Shown here one piece after another: positions 7,783 to 18,000 of a stretch of 64,000 nt of DNA. The DNA is from Flammeovirgaceae bacterium SG7u.111. GTDB lineage: Bacteria > Bacteroidota > Bacteroidia > Cytophagales > Flammeovirgaceae. Each line of letters begins with the position of its first letter. Within the stretch, counting starts at the first letter, position 1. A model generated the notes under the pieces. It saw nothing but the letters and a program-made list of their open reading frames with translations, was not told the origin of the DNA and searched no databases. Location: positions 4,045,635 to 4,109,634 of the forward strand of contig CP139021.1 of assembly GCA_034044135.1 (NCBI GenBank), read 5' to 3'. The position numbers were made by a program, and so were the translations under genes.

Positions 7783-9492
7783 CTAATACCCCACAGAAGT
7801 ATTATCTGCACGGGTGAAGTCGGATGCGCCTTCGAGAGAGCCGTCGGGCCAGACCAAGATGCAATCCATCCTGCCGAGGCTAGAGCGTTCTTTTAGTTCG
7901 TGCCCCATGCCTGTGAGCTGGCTTACGGTGGTGCTGTCAAATGCTGTGGGCTCGTGGAACACCATATCGGGCAGCCACTGGGAGTGGAATTTTTGGGCGT
8001 TCACTGCTTCTTGCATGGTCATGCCGTGGTCCAGCACGTTCAAGATGGTTTGATACACTGAGGTGATGATGGTAGAACCTCCGGGCGTACCTACTACCAT
8101 AAGCAGTTTGCCATCTTTTTCGATGATGGTTGGGGTCATGCTGCTGAGCATCCGCTTACCGGGCTGGATGGCATTCGCCTCCCCTCCTACCAAGCCGAAC
8201 ATGTTCGGGTGTCCTGGCTTCACACTGAAATCGTCCATTTCGTTGTTGAGGAAGAAACCTGCTCCAGCCACTACTACTTTGCACCCAAAGCCACCGTTGA
8301 GCGTGGTAGTGATAGATGCCGCATTTCCTTCTTTGTCTACCACAGAAAAGTGCGTGGTTTCCAAGCTTTCGGGAAGTGGGACTACATCGCCTGCCACTAC
8401 ATCTTCCGAGCTGGTCTTTTTATCAGGATCGATGTCCGACATACGCCCTTGTATGTAATTGTCGGCCAATAAACCTTCCAACGGTACATCGTAGAAATCC
8501 GCATCGCCTAGGTGGGTTGCCCTATCGGCATAGACCCTACGCTCTATCTCCACCATGGTGTGCACCGTTTGTGCCGAATTGTGACCCCAGCCTTTTATAT
8601 CGAAAGGCTCAATTCCCTTGAGCAATTGCATAAGCGCCACGCCACCGCTAGAAGGAGGGCTCATCGAGATCACTTTGTGCCCTTTGTACACACCTGTAAC
8701 AGGTTCACGCCATACAGCCGAATATGCTGCCAAGTCCTCTTCCGTCATAATTCCTCCACCACGCTCCATTTCTTCTACTATAAGCTTGGCAGTTTCTCCT
8801 GCATAAAATCCGTCCCTTCCATTTTCCTTAATGCGGGTAAGCGTAGCCGCAAGGTCTTTGTAATAGATGGTGTCATTTTCATGCCACACCGAATCGCTTA
8901 TCAAGTTGGTTGGAGCAACCGTATTCGTTTCCAAAAAGGTTTCTTTTGTCCTGTTCAACTTGCCTGCTTCCCTTTCAGTCAATAGAAATCCATTAGCCGC
9001 CAAGTCGATGGCTGGTTGGAGAAGTTCTTCCATTGGCAAGCTTCCTAGCTTCTCATGAATCTTGAACATCCCGTCAACCGATCCTGGAACGCCCGCAGCC
9101 AAATGGCCTCTGGTACTTTTCCCTTTTATCACCTCTCCATTCTCGTCCAAATACATATCCCTACCGGCTGAACCTGGTGCTTTTTCGCGATAGTCCAACG
9201 CTCCTATTTCCCCATCGCTTTTCCTATATACCAAAAATCCGCCTCCGCCAATATTCCCCGCTCCCGGATATACTACGGCAAGGGCAAATTGCACGGCAAT
9301 GGCCGCATCATAAGCGTTTCCGCCCTTTTTCAATATTTCCAACCCCACTTCAGAAGCTATTGGATGAGCCGAGGCTACCATTCCATTTTGCCCCAATACG
9401 CCTACTACTCGCTCTTCTTCCTTCGTTGCCTTTTCTTGGCAAGAAAGAAACGTGAGCAAAAACGCTAATACTAAAATTAATTTTGCTTTCAT
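7783..9492 (-). CDS. ggt: Gamma-glutamyltransferase
   Basis: An exported Ntn-hydrolase that transfers or hydrolyses the gamma-glutamyl group of glutathione and related peptides. The start was set at 9492, where MKAKLILVLAFLLTFLSC is a lipoprotein signal peptide; the longer frame (to 9558) adds residues without a signal. The autoprocessing/catalytic threonine lies in LETTHFSVVDKEGN (about residue 379), separating large and small subunits. GAGNIGGGGFLVYR, SPPSSGGVALMQLL, MDDFSVKPG and SSMTPTI-GTPGGSTII are all family hallmarks. Length (569 residues) is normal. It stands alone on the minus strand between a terminator and a REP-like hairpin. Confidence 0.95.
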   Translation of the reverse strand: MKAKLILVLAFLLTFLSCQEKATKEEERVVGVLGQNGMVASAHPIASEVGLEILKKGGNAYDAAIAVQFALAVVYPGAGNIGGGGFLVYRKSDGEIGALDYREKAPGSAGRDMYLDENGEVIKGKSTRGHLAAGVPGSVDGMFKIHEKLGSLPMEELLQPAIDLAANGFLLTEREAGKLNRTKETFLETNTVAPTNLISDSVWHENDTIYYKDLAATLTRIKENGRDGFYAGETAKLIVEEMERGGGIMTEEDLAAYSAVWREPVTGVYKGHKVISMSPPSSGGVALMQLLKGIEPFDIKGWGHNSAQTVHTMVEIERRVYADRATHLGDADFYDVPLEGLLADNYIQGRMSDIDPDKKTSSEDVVAGDVVPLPESLETTHFSVVDKEGNAASITTTLNGGFGCKVVVAGAGFFLNNEMDDFSVKPGHPNMFGLVGGEANAIQPGKRMLSSMTPTIIEKDGKLLMVVGTPGGSTIITSVYQTILNVLDHGMTMQEAVNAQKFHSQWLPDMVFHEPTAFDSTTVSQLTGMGHELKERSSLGRMDCILVWPDGSLEGASDFTRADNTSVGY

Positions 9493-9567
9493 CTGATTCG
9501 TGTAGCTGATTAATGTGATTGTTAGAATTTGTTTAAACCTGTTATCTTTTTGATCCATTTAAGCCAA

Positions 9568-9630
9568 TAGTTTGGGCTAAAGCCAAAATCACCTTGCTTC
9601 TGAACGGGGCTTAAAAGCCCCGTCTATTGA
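9568..9630. repeat. REP-like palindromic element
   Basis: A 63-bp element with GGCTAAAGCC at one end and a strong hairpin GGGGCTT/AAAAGCCCC inside. The same 63 bp recurs in inverted orientation at 48675-48737, with the same edges (TAGTTT..CTATTGA). The rest of 9493-9919 shows no gene. Confidence 0.75.
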
Positions 9631-9919
9631 GATTTTTCATATCATGATTCGTTCAATTATTATTCTGATTATCATCAAGTAAGTAGTTGCTATTTCTATC
9701 TATTGCGAGACGCCATAAATGGATGTCCCTACCTATTTTGGTTTTTTAAGGATACAATGCTTTGTATCTCTATATTTTTTCCCATTTTCTCATCCTCAAA
9801 TCCCCTCATCCTCTCATTAGTATATCAGCACATCAATCAATCGGCACATTTACCTAATACTCTCATTGCGTTTTATGGGTAGAAACGTTCTATTTGCATT
9901 CCAAAATCAAACACACACC

Positions 9920-10726
9920 ATGGTCGTATTCCCTAATGCCAAAATCAACCTCGGTCTTAACATCACTGAAAAGAGAGCCGATGGTTTCCACAATATCCTC
10001 TCCTGCTTTTACCCCGTAAACTGGACGGATGTATTGGAAATCCTTCCTGCCGACAAGCTCCAGTTCCAAAGTTCTGGCATCCCCATTCCCGGCAACCCAA
10101 CGGAAAACTTGGTGGTAAAGGCTTGGGAACTGCTCCATGCCGACTTCAACATTGACCCCGTAAACATCCACCTCCACAAGGTGATACCCATAGGTGCTGG
10201 CCTAGGTGGAGGATCTGCCGATGGCACGTTTGCCATCAAAGCGCTTAACGACCTTTTTTCCCTCGGGCTTAGTACTTCGCAAATGCAAGTTTATGCAAAG
10301 CAATTGGGAAGCGATTGCCCATTTTTTGTGGAAAACAAGCCTGTGTTAGTTAGTGGAACGGGTGATGTTTTCGAGGAAACCTCGCTGAGCCTCAAAGGCA
10401 AATTCTTGGTGTTGGTGTACCCGAACATGCATATTACCACTGGGGAAGCCTATCGGTCAATCAAGCCGAAATTCCCTGCACATGTTCCTGCAGATATATT
10501 GGTTAAGGAGATGGCTACTTGGCGTGAGTTTCTAAGCAACGACTTTGAAACTGGGCTTAACAGTAGCTATGAGGTGATAGGTGAAATAAAGCAAATGCTT
10601 TATGAATCGGGAGCTACTTATGCAAGCATGAGCGGCTCCGGTTCGGCAATTTATGGAATATTTGACAAAGAAACCAAACTCAGCTTCGATTCTTCTTTCT
10701 CAGTGTGGACTGGCTGGCTTGAGTAG
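9920..10726 (+). CDS. ispE: 4-diphosphocytidyl-2-C-methyl-D-erythritol kinase
   Basis: Fourth enzyme of the MEP isoprenoid pathway; it phosphorylates CDP-methylerythritol. The start at 9920 gives MVVFPNAKINLGL, which contains the family's N-terminal PxAKINLxL motif; a longer frame back to 9866 is possible but adds a non-homologous stretch. The GHMP-kinase glycine loop IPIGAGLGGGSADGT lies near residue 90 and the C-terminal SMSGSGSAIYG motif near residue 240. At 268 residues it is of usual length. Its convergent neighbour is the YCII protein, with a perfect palindrome between them. Confidence 0.95.
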   Translation: MVVFPNAKINLGLNITEKRADGFHNILSCFYPVNWTDVLEILPADKLQFQSSGIPIPGNPTENLVVKAWELLHADFNIDPVNIHLHKVIPIGAGLGGGSADGTFAIKALNDLFSLGLSTSQMQVYAKQLGSDCPFFVENKPVLVSGTGDVFEETSLSLKGKFLVLVYPNMHITTGEAYRSIKPKFPAHVPADILVKEMATWREFLSNDFETGLNSSYEVIGEIKQMLYESGATYASMSGSGSAIYGIFDKETKLSFDSSFSVWTGWLE

Positions 10727-10756
10727 TTTGTTGAAAACAAATTCTTCCAAACTAGG

Positions 10757-10783
10757 CCTATAAGGTTTTGAAAACCTTATAGG
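10757..10783. terminator. Perfect palindrome between convergent genes
   Basis: CCTATAAGGTTTT / AAAACCTTATAGG with a single-base centre: 13-bp arms without mismatch. Its place between convergent ispE and the YCII gene suggests bidirectional termination, although the T-run is inside the stem rather than after it. Confidence 0.55.
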
Positions 10784-10801
10784 GCTGAAGTATTAAGTAC
10801 C

Positions 10802-11095
10802 TTATCCTGCCAAGGGAGCTAGTTTTACTGGGTATATTTTAAGTTTATCCCAAACTTTTCCCGTAATATACGGCTCTCCTTCTAGCCATTTGTCCAATTC
10901 CTCTCTGCTATCGAAGTTTACGATCAGTGAAGAGCCCATCATGTTGCCCTCTTCGTTGAGCATAGCTGCTGCGGATATGATCGTGCCTTCGGCATAGGCT
11001 GCCTTAGCCCGTTCGAGGTGAGCATCCCTCATTGCCATTCTTCTGCCCAAGGCTTCAGGGTCGGTAAAGTCCCATGCGGTTACTACAAATTGCAT
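10802..11095 (-). CDS. YCII-related domain protein
   Basis: A 97-residue cytoplasmic protein with the ferredoxin-like YCII fold: an N-terminal strand MQFVVTAWDFTD, the RRMAMRDAHLERAKAAYAEG helix with the conserved histidine, then GSSLIVNFDSREELDKWLEGEPY and a final strand. YciI-type proteins are small dimers proposed to have dehydrochlorinase-like or chaperone-like roles; the actual function here is unknown. It is a single gene converging on ispE. Confidence 0.85.
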   Translation of the reverse strand: MQFVVTAWDFTDPEALGRRMAMRDAHLERAKAAYAEGTIISAAAMLNEEGNMMGSSLIVNFDSREELDKWLEGEPYITGKVWDKLKIYPVKLAPLAG

Positions 11096-11257
11096 ATTTT
11101 TGTCTTTTATATTGAAAAAATAGAATTCCTTTCCTTGCCCTAAAGCTAGGGAATTGTTTTGTTTTTTTGAATATAATGTCTTTCCTATTGGATGTGTTCG
11201 CCTTAGCGTTTGCTTCTTAAGAAGAGCAAGAGTTTTGGAGCAGATATGGTAGGGGAA

Positions 11258-11550
11258 ACTTGTCTACGACGGGGTCTTTCCAAAAGCCCCCGTCGATATG
11301 TAACCTACCTAAGCTGGGTATTGGCTTCTCTAAAAAGCGACGTGGGCGTAAAAAAAACGACCACGTCGTATTTTTACGCCATAGTTCTCCGTAGAGTTTT
11401 TTCCTCTTCGGAGTTATCAAAAACAGTCAATCTCCTGATTGACGGCTTGAAAAGTAGCAGGTTCACACCTCTGCCTACGGCGCTTCAGAAATCGGGAGGT
11501 CTGCCTAGCAAAAACTTCTGAGAGGACACTGCGCTAACTTTCTAAAGAAC
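11258..11550 (+). repeat. Dispersed multi-hairpin repeat, full copy (copy C)
   Basis: About 290 bp built of successive hairpins: GACGGGG/CCCCGTC (11268-11294), GACGTGG/CCACGTC (around 11338-11369), CTCCG/CGGAG (around 11387-11415) and TCAATC/GATTGA (around 11428-11443), ending with CTTCTGAGAGGACACTGCGC. It matches copy D nearly throughout and copies A and B in part. Frames through it on both strands are artefacts of the repeat. The region 11096-11731 has no other content. Confidence 0.8.
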
Positions 11551-11731
11551 GAGACAATCCTTCTATTTAACATCTCCGAAAGTTTTGCTTCAGCTATTAG
11601 AAATAACTAAATTGGCGACCAAAACAAACACTTCGGTTCTTCGCGTCTGTCTCATGATGTACTTTTACATTCAGCTGCTATCCTTCCAAGAGTTTGTTAG
11701 GGTAATAAAAACAATTTCAAATGAATACTAA

Positions 11732-12487
11732 ATGTTCAGACATCAAGGCAAAACCCGAACATTAAAACATAATTTACGAATTGCTACAATTCTATCATTT
11801 GTAGCCGGAACTGTAAATGTTACAGGCTTTTTATTCTTTGGGCAGTTAACTACAAATGTCACTGGGCATTTCGCCTTGTTCATTAACGACCTCGCTAATT
11901 TCAATTTCTGGAAAGGAACTAAATATTTCATCTATATCCTCTCATTTTTAACTGGTTCATTTATGTCTAGTTTCCTAATTGAAAGGTTTAGAGAAAATAA
12001 AAAAATGAACGTATTTGTGTTACCAACCATAATAGAATGCTTCATTTTATTTAGCATAGCACTACTAAGTAATCTCATTGAAATAAAATTTCCAGACATA
12101 ATAGTTTGCCTTCTTCTTTTTGCAATGGGACTTCAAAACTCTTTTGTAACTAAGATTTCAAATGCAGTAGTAAGAACAACGCACTTAACTGGACTTTTTA
12201 CTGACCTAGGTATCGAACTTTCTCAGTTATTCTTTCCGTCCTCGCATCCAAACACAAAAAAGCTAAAAGCAACTATAAAGCTCAGGATTTATATCATTCT
12301 CTCCTTTTTCACTGGTGGTTTAATCGGCGGATATTTTTATTCAGAAGTCCAATTACAACTGAATACATTAATCATCGGAGGTATCACTTTAGTCATAAGC
12401 CTATTTTACGATGATATCAGGTATTCATTGATCAAAACAAAAAGAAAATACCAGCAAAAGAATACGATGCAAAACAACGTCAATTAA
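11732..12487 (+). CDS. DUF1275 (YoaK-like) membrane protein
   Basis: A 251-residue integral membrane protein with about six hydrophobic segments. The N-terminal block (TILSFVAGTVNVTGFLFFGQ followed by TTNVTGHFALF) and the central GLQNSFVTKISNAVVRTTHLTG are diagnostic of the DUF1275/YoaK family, whose function is not established; transport has been suggested. It is A+T-richer than its neighbours and is bracketed by same-orientation copies of the dispersed hairpin repeat (11258-11550 and 12513-12855), which suggests the whole block was acquired or duplicated through those repeats. Confidence 0.85.
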   Translation: MFRHQGKTRTLKHNLRIATILSFVAGTVNVTGFLFFGQLTTNVTGHFALFINDLANFNFWKGTKYFIYILSFLTGSFMSSFLIERFRENKKMNVFVLPTIIECFILFSIALLSNLIEIKFPDIIVCLLLFAMGLQNSFVTKISNAVVRTTHLTGLFTDLGIELSQLFFPSSHPNTKKLKATIKLRIYIILSFFTGGLIGGYFYSEVQLQLNTLIIGGITLVISLFYDDIRYSLIKTKRKYQQKNTMQNNVN

Positions 12488-12512
12488 TGGAAACCAGTTG
12501 TGCCTTGAAAAA

Positions 12513-12855
12513 TAGAAGGTTCACACCTCTCCCACTGGGTTTCAGAAATCGGGAGATCTGCCTAGCAAAAACTTCTGAGAGGACGCTATGCTAACTTTCA
12601 GAAGAACTTGTCTACGACGGGGTCTTTTCAAAAGCCCCCGTCGACATGTAACCTACCCAGGCTGGGTCTTGGCTTCTCTAAAAAGTGACGTGGGCGTAAA
12701 AAAAACGACCACGTCGTATATTTCGCCCATCGTTCTCCGTAGAGTTTTTCCCTCTGCGGAGTTATTAAAAAAACAGTTAATTCCCTGATTGACCCCTTGA
12801 AGAGCAGCAAGTTCACACTCCTTCCCCCAGGGTTTTGCAAATCGGGAGGTTATTC
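12513..12855 (+). repeat. Dispersed multi-hairpin repeat, tail plus full copy (copy D)
   Basis: 12513-12603 repeats only the tail of the unit (from AAGGTTCACACCTCT to CTAACTTTCAGAAGAAC); a nearly full unit then starts at 12604 with the GACGGGG/CCCCGTC hairpin and ends near GCAAATCGGGAGGTT. The head-to-tail junction shows the unit can be tandemly iterated. No gene lies in 12488-12968. Confidence 0.75.
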
Positions 12856-12968
12856 AATTCATCGATGTTCCCTTCCAACAAAATAAATTACTTTTCACTC
12901 CCAAAAATTTGCAAAGCTTGGCTTTTTGGGCATATCTTAAGCCCGCAACCAAAAATCTAATACATAAA

Positions 12969-14978
12969 ATGAATTTCAAAAAACTCATCAGCTTTGCAAC
13001 GCTCGCCCTAGCGGCCATGGCTTGCGATGTAGCTCAAGAAAAACCAACCGAATATTCCTCGCCTATGGAAATGCCTACGTACAATGGAAAAGATCTGGGG
13101 GTCCATTATACCCCAAAAGCTACAACTTTCAAGGTTTGGTCGCCAGTAGCTGAAGCAGCTCGGGTCATTTTCTATGACAAAGATTTGAAAAGCACCGCCG
13201 TCAGCGAATCTAAGATGAAGCATGGAGAAAATGGGGTTTGGGTATTGGTAGAAGAAGGTGACCTTGAGGGAAAATATTATACGTTCCAGCTAAAAGTAAA
13301 TGGGGAGTGGTTAAAAGAAACGCCCGGTATTTATGCCAAAGCAGTAGGTTGCAACGGTATGAGAGGGCAAGTTATCGATTTTGAAAAAACGAACCCTGAA
13401 GGCTGGGAAACAGACAAAAAACCTGAGTTGAAGTCTTCGCAAGATATCGTGATCTACGAATTGCATGTGCGGGATATGACCATTCACCCTTCGTCGGGCA
13501 GCAGCTATCCGGGCAAATTCTTGGGCTTGGCAGAAACGGGAACAAGATCGCCCGAAGGGGAAAAAACGGGAATCGATCACTTGAAAGAGCTGGGCGTTAC
13601 CCACGTTCACCTTTTGCCTTCTTTCGACTACCGCTCGGTAGATGAAAGCCGCTTGGACGAGCCGCAATTTAACTGGGGCTACGATCCGCAAAACTACAAT
13701 GTGCCCGAAGGCTCCTATTCCACCAACCCGCACGACGGGACTACACGTGTGAAGGAGTTTAAGCAGATGGTAAAAGCACTCCACGACAATGGCATAAGGG
13801 TGATTATGGACGTGGTGTACAACCATACCTTCGACACCGAAAACTCGAACTTCAACAACGAAGTCCCCAAGTATTACTACCGCTTGCGAGAAGATGGAAG
13901 TTATTCGGATGCTTCGGCATGTGGCAATGAAACTGCCTCGGAGCTGCCGATGATGCGGAAATACATGATAGAATCAGTGCTTCACTGGGTGAACGAATAC
14001 CATGTAGACGGTTTCCGGTTTGACCTAATGGGCATCCACGATGTGGAGACCATGAACCAGATCGCCGCAGCGGTCAAAAAAGTTGACCCGACCATTTTTG
14101 TGTACGGGGAAGGCTGGACGGCTTCGGACAGTCCTCTGCCTATAGACCAGCGAGGAGTTAAAGCAAATGTACCCAAACTGGTTGGCGTAGCGGCATTTTC
14201 CGATGAGATTCGCGATGGGATAAAAGGTTCATGGTCTGGACACAAAGAAAAAGGTTTTGCCTCGGGCAAAGAAGGCCTGGCGGAAAGCATCAAGTTTGGG
14301 GTAGTAGCTGCAACTAAGCACGACCAAATAGACTACCAGAAGGTGAACTATACGGATGTGCCTTGGGCAAACGAACCTTCCCAAACGATCAACTACGTTT
14401 CTTGCCACGATAACCATACCCTGCTCGATAAGCTAAAAGAGGCTAACGAAGAAGCTTCGATGGAGGAGTTAATTGCCATGCACAAATTGTCAAATGCCAT
14501 TGTGCTCACTACGCAGGGCGTTTCCTTTTTGCATGCTGGCGTGGATATGCTTCGTACAAAAAGCGGGGTGGAAAATTCGTACAACAGCCCCGATTCTATC
14601 AACCAGATTTTGTGGAACTGGAAAGCTGAAAACCGAGAGGTATTTGACTACTACCAAGGGCTGATAGCGGTAAGAAAAGCGCATCCGGCATTCAGGATGC
14701 CGACCACGGAAATGATCCAGCAACACCTGAGGTTTATAGAAACTGGCGATGAGCTTTTGGTCAATTATGCAATAGAAGGCAACGCAAATGGGGACAGCGC
14801 AGCTAAAATTGTAGTTTTCTACAACGGCAGCGCAGAGGACAAACAAATTGAAATACCTGAGGGGAAATGGAAGGTCTTGATCAACGGTCAGTCTGCAAGC
14901 TCTGAAGGAGTTGGTGAACTAAATGGAGGAAAAAACAGGATGAAGAAACGCTCTGTTTTGGTATTGGCTCGAGACTGA
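12969..14978 (+). CDS. pulA: Type I pullulanase, exported lipoprotein
   Basis: Debranching enzyme that cuts alpha-1,6 bonds in pullulan, glycogen or starch (GH13). The start at 12969 gives a lipoprotein signal peptide (LALAAMAC). A CBM48-type N-terminal domain (TPKATTFKVWSPVAEAARVIFY) precedes the barrel, which shows the type I pullulanase motif FNWGYDP-NYNVPEGSY, then IMDVVYNHTF (region I), GFRFDLMGI (nucleophile Asp), VYGEGW (acid/base Glu) and NYVSCHDNHTLLDK (region IV Asp). At 669 residues it is a normal size. It is monocistronic, with a terminator at its 3' end shared with the convergent kinase. The lipobox implies a periplasmic or surface location. Confidence 0.95.
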   Translation: MNFKKLISFATLALAAMACDVAQEKPTEYSSPMEMPTYNGKDLGVHYTPKATTFKVWSPVAEAARVIFYDKDLKSTAVSESKMKHGENGVWVLVEEGDLEGKYYTFQLKVNGEWLKETPGIYAKAVGCNGMRGQVIDFEKTNPEGWETDKKPELKSSQDIVIYELHVRDMTIHPSSGSSYPGKFLGLAETGTRSPEGEKTGIDHLKELGVTHVHLLPSFDYRSVDESRLDEPQFNWGYDPQNYNVPEGSYSTNPHDGTTRVKEFKQMVKALHDNGIRVIMDVVYNHTFDTENSNFNNEVPKYYYRLREDGSYSDASACGNETASELPMMRKYMIESVLHWVNEYHVDGFRFDLMGIHDVETMNQIAAAVKKVDPTIFVYGEGWTASDSPLPIDQRGVKANVPKLVGVAAFSDEIRDGIKGSWSGHKEKGFASGKEGLAESIKFGVVAATKHDQIDYQKVNYTDVPWANEPSQTINYVSCHDNHTLLDKLKEANEEASMEELIAMHKLSNAIVLTTQGVSFLHAGVDMLRTKSGVENSYNSPDSINQILWNWKAENREVFDYYQGLIAVRKAHPAFRMPTTEMIQQHLRFIETGDELLVNYAIEGNANGDSAAKIVVFYNGSAEDKQIEIPEGKWKVLINGQSASSEGVGELNGGKNRMKKRSVLVLARD

Positions 14979-14984
14979 TAAAGC

Positions 14985-15024
14985 AAAGCCCTACTCAATA
15001 GTTATTTCACTGAGTGGGGCTTTT
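14985..15024. terminator. Bidirectional terminator
   Basis: AAAGCCCTACTCA / TGAGTGGGGCTTT stem followed by T-rich sequence on the plus strand. It lies between convergent pulA and the propeller kinase; the kinase stop codon (15007) falls inside it. Confidence 0.75.
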
Positions 15025-18000
15025 ACTTTTATGCTTTGAAGAAATTGGTAAGCTAATCATAAACTCTGTCCCTTTCTCAACTTCACTTTTCACTACTATT
15101 TTCCCCCCATGCTCATCAATAATCCCTTTCACAATAGACAACCCTAAACCTGTCCCTCTGCCAACGTCTTTGGTGGTAAAAAATGGGTCAAATATTTTTT
15201 TCATCACCTCTTCAGGCATCCCACACCCGGTATCTCTTATCCGAACAACTAGGTTGTCTTCTTCTTTCAAAATGGAAATGCTGATTTGCCCTTTTCCTTC
15301 AATAGACTGCACTGCATTTACCAATATGTTCATGAAAACTTGGTTCAGCTTTCCAGGCATACTTTCTATCATAGGCACTTTTCCATAGTTTTTTACCAAA
15401 CCTATCCTGTCTTTGGTTAGGTGAGCAATGAGAGCAAGTGCAGAATCAATATTTTCGGCGAGATCGACTTCTTTGTAACCGCCTTCATCCAGTCTTGAGA
15501 ACAACCGTAGACCTTTCACTATTTCAGCAGCTCTATCAGCCCCAATGGAAATATTGTGCGATATCCTATTCGTGATCTCAACAATCTTGTCAATCTTAAG
15601 CTCTTCCTTTTTCTTTTTCAACTTTTCCATCTCTTCTGCAAACCCCTCTTCTTTAAGTGCATCATAATCGGCCATTATATCCAATATCTTTACTACAGCA
15701 CTTTGCAACCCCGTAATCCCCGATTTTATAAAGTTAATTGGATTGTTTATCTCATGAGCTATTCCCGCTGTGAGCAACCCTAAAGATGCCATTTTCTCAG
15801 ATTGGACCAACGTACTTTGAGTTTTTTTAAGTTCTTCTAATGTCTTTCCCAGGTTCTCATATTGAGTAGAAAGTTCTTCTTGCTGACTTTCAAGCTCCTC
15901 TTGCTGGCTTTGTAGTTCCTCGTTTTGAGCCACCACCTCTTTTGTCCTAACCATCACTTCATACTCTAATGCTTTTTTGGCTCTTTTTATCTGAATAAAG
16001 CGATAGCGGATGATGGCAAACGTTATGAACAACAGAGCAAGGGAAAGTAATATCCAAAACCAAAAAGTCTCCCAATAAGTAGGCTTCCGTATGACTAGGA
16101 TCGACACACCTTCTTCGTTCCAAACCCCGTCATTGTTTGATGCTTTCACCCTAAACGTATACTCTCCTGGAGGAAGATTAGTGTAAGTTGCATCCCTTCG
16201 CTGACCTACATAGTTCCATTGTTTATCAAAGTTTTCAAGTTTATAAGCAAACTGATTTTTTTCGGGACGGATAAAGTTAATTGCGGTAAAGCTAAATGTA
16301 ATGACAGATTGCAGCCTATCGAGCTCTATCTTATCTGCATAAGAGATATCAACATTTAATGGGGATCCTTCTTCATTAATAGCTACCTCTTTGTTGAAAA
16401 GCTTTAGACTGGTTAGGTACACTTTAGGAGGTACTGTATTTACACTAATACTATCGGGGTGAAACATATTAAACCCGTTTACTCCGCCCGCAAGAATATG
16501 CCCTGTTTGAGAACTACAATGGATACTAAACTGGGCAAACTGGTTACTCTGCAAACCATCCGAAATATCGTAGTTCTGGATTACTGCATCGCTCAAAGGA
16601 GCATCAGGAGGTAACACCAGCTTTGAAATCCCATTATTAGTGGTGATCCACAGATCATGGTTATGGTCTTCCACCATGGCAAAGATCAAGTCACTTGCCA
16701 ATCCGTTCGATTTTGTCAGTTCTTCAAATATCTTTTTCTCCCTATCCATTTTATAAAGCCCACCTTTTGTACAAACCCAAAAACGATTAAAACTATCTTC
16801 ATACATATAGCTGATATAATCATTCTGCAAGCTGAGGCTATCATCCAAATCGGCTACGAAGCGCTCAAAACTCTGGTCGCCCCTATTGAACCTATTCAGC
16901 CCTCTATCAGAGCCAATCCACAATTCCCCATTTTTATCTTCATAGATTGCTTCCAGTACATTCGAGCTTAAAGAAGCTGAATCGGATGGGTCAGAACAGA
17001 ATCGGCTAAATTCTTTTGTTTGGGGATCGAGACACTCGAGTCCATTTTTATGTGAGATAAACCATATTTTATGGAACCTGTCTTCCAAACCATGGATCAG
17101 GTTATAACTAGCATCTGCATCTACAGTGTTAGGTTTAGGGTAATAGACATCTACTGTTTTTAAATCCGGATGAATATAATTAGCCCCTCCCCTCCAAGTT
17201 GCCGCCCATATCCCCCCTTTGTGATCTTCAAATAAAGAAACTACTTTATTACTGCTAAGAGAGGGAACCCCATCTTCCTCTTTGAAATAAAACTTTTGGG
17301 TTTTAGTGTCTAAATAACCCAGCCCACCACCATCAGTTGCCACCCAATAATTCCCCTTTTGGTCTTCAATAAACGAATGTACTATATTATGAGACAAACT
17401 ATACTTATCATAACCAACATGTTTATAATGCTTAAACTTATCGTAATCACTCACAAGCACATTAATCCCCCCATACCAAGTTCCTACCCAAAGTATACCC
17501 TGCGAGGATACCAAAAGGCGAAGAGCTGTATGGCTTGACAGCCCCTCAATATTGTCCACATTACTTTTTACATATTTGAAATTAAACACATTCTGGCTTG
17601 CCTGCTCAGGCGGTAGTATATTCAATCCATTTCCTGTCCCAACAACTATCATCCCTTGATATTCCCTCACTTGATGGACACTCCTAGTGTTTAGCCCTAC
17701 TCCTTGCTCATCAAGAAGTGGGACATTAAAAAATGCATCTTGCTCCTTATTAAAATAGATTATCCCATCATCCATTTTTACGAACCACATATTTCCCAAT
17801 GAATCTTCAAATCCAGCATGGATTATGATTCCAGTAACCAAGTCACTATTTTTTTTACCACGTCCAAAAGGAACGAGAACATCTTCTTGTACATCATATT
17901 CATACACGCCATCGCTAGTACATAGTAAAAGATGCCCATTTGGCAATTCACTAATCTCCGATACTACAAATGACTTATGGCTTATTTCATTAAGCTTGAT

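Noticed and set aside
8063-8985. Several long plus-strand frames
   Set aside because: Antisense to ggt; frame and composition explained by the GC-richer codons of the opposite strand.
11210-11521. 103-codon frame, and a similar one at 12588-12788
   Set aside because: Both are translations of the same repeat unit; the protein similarity between them reflects the repeat and not a gene family.
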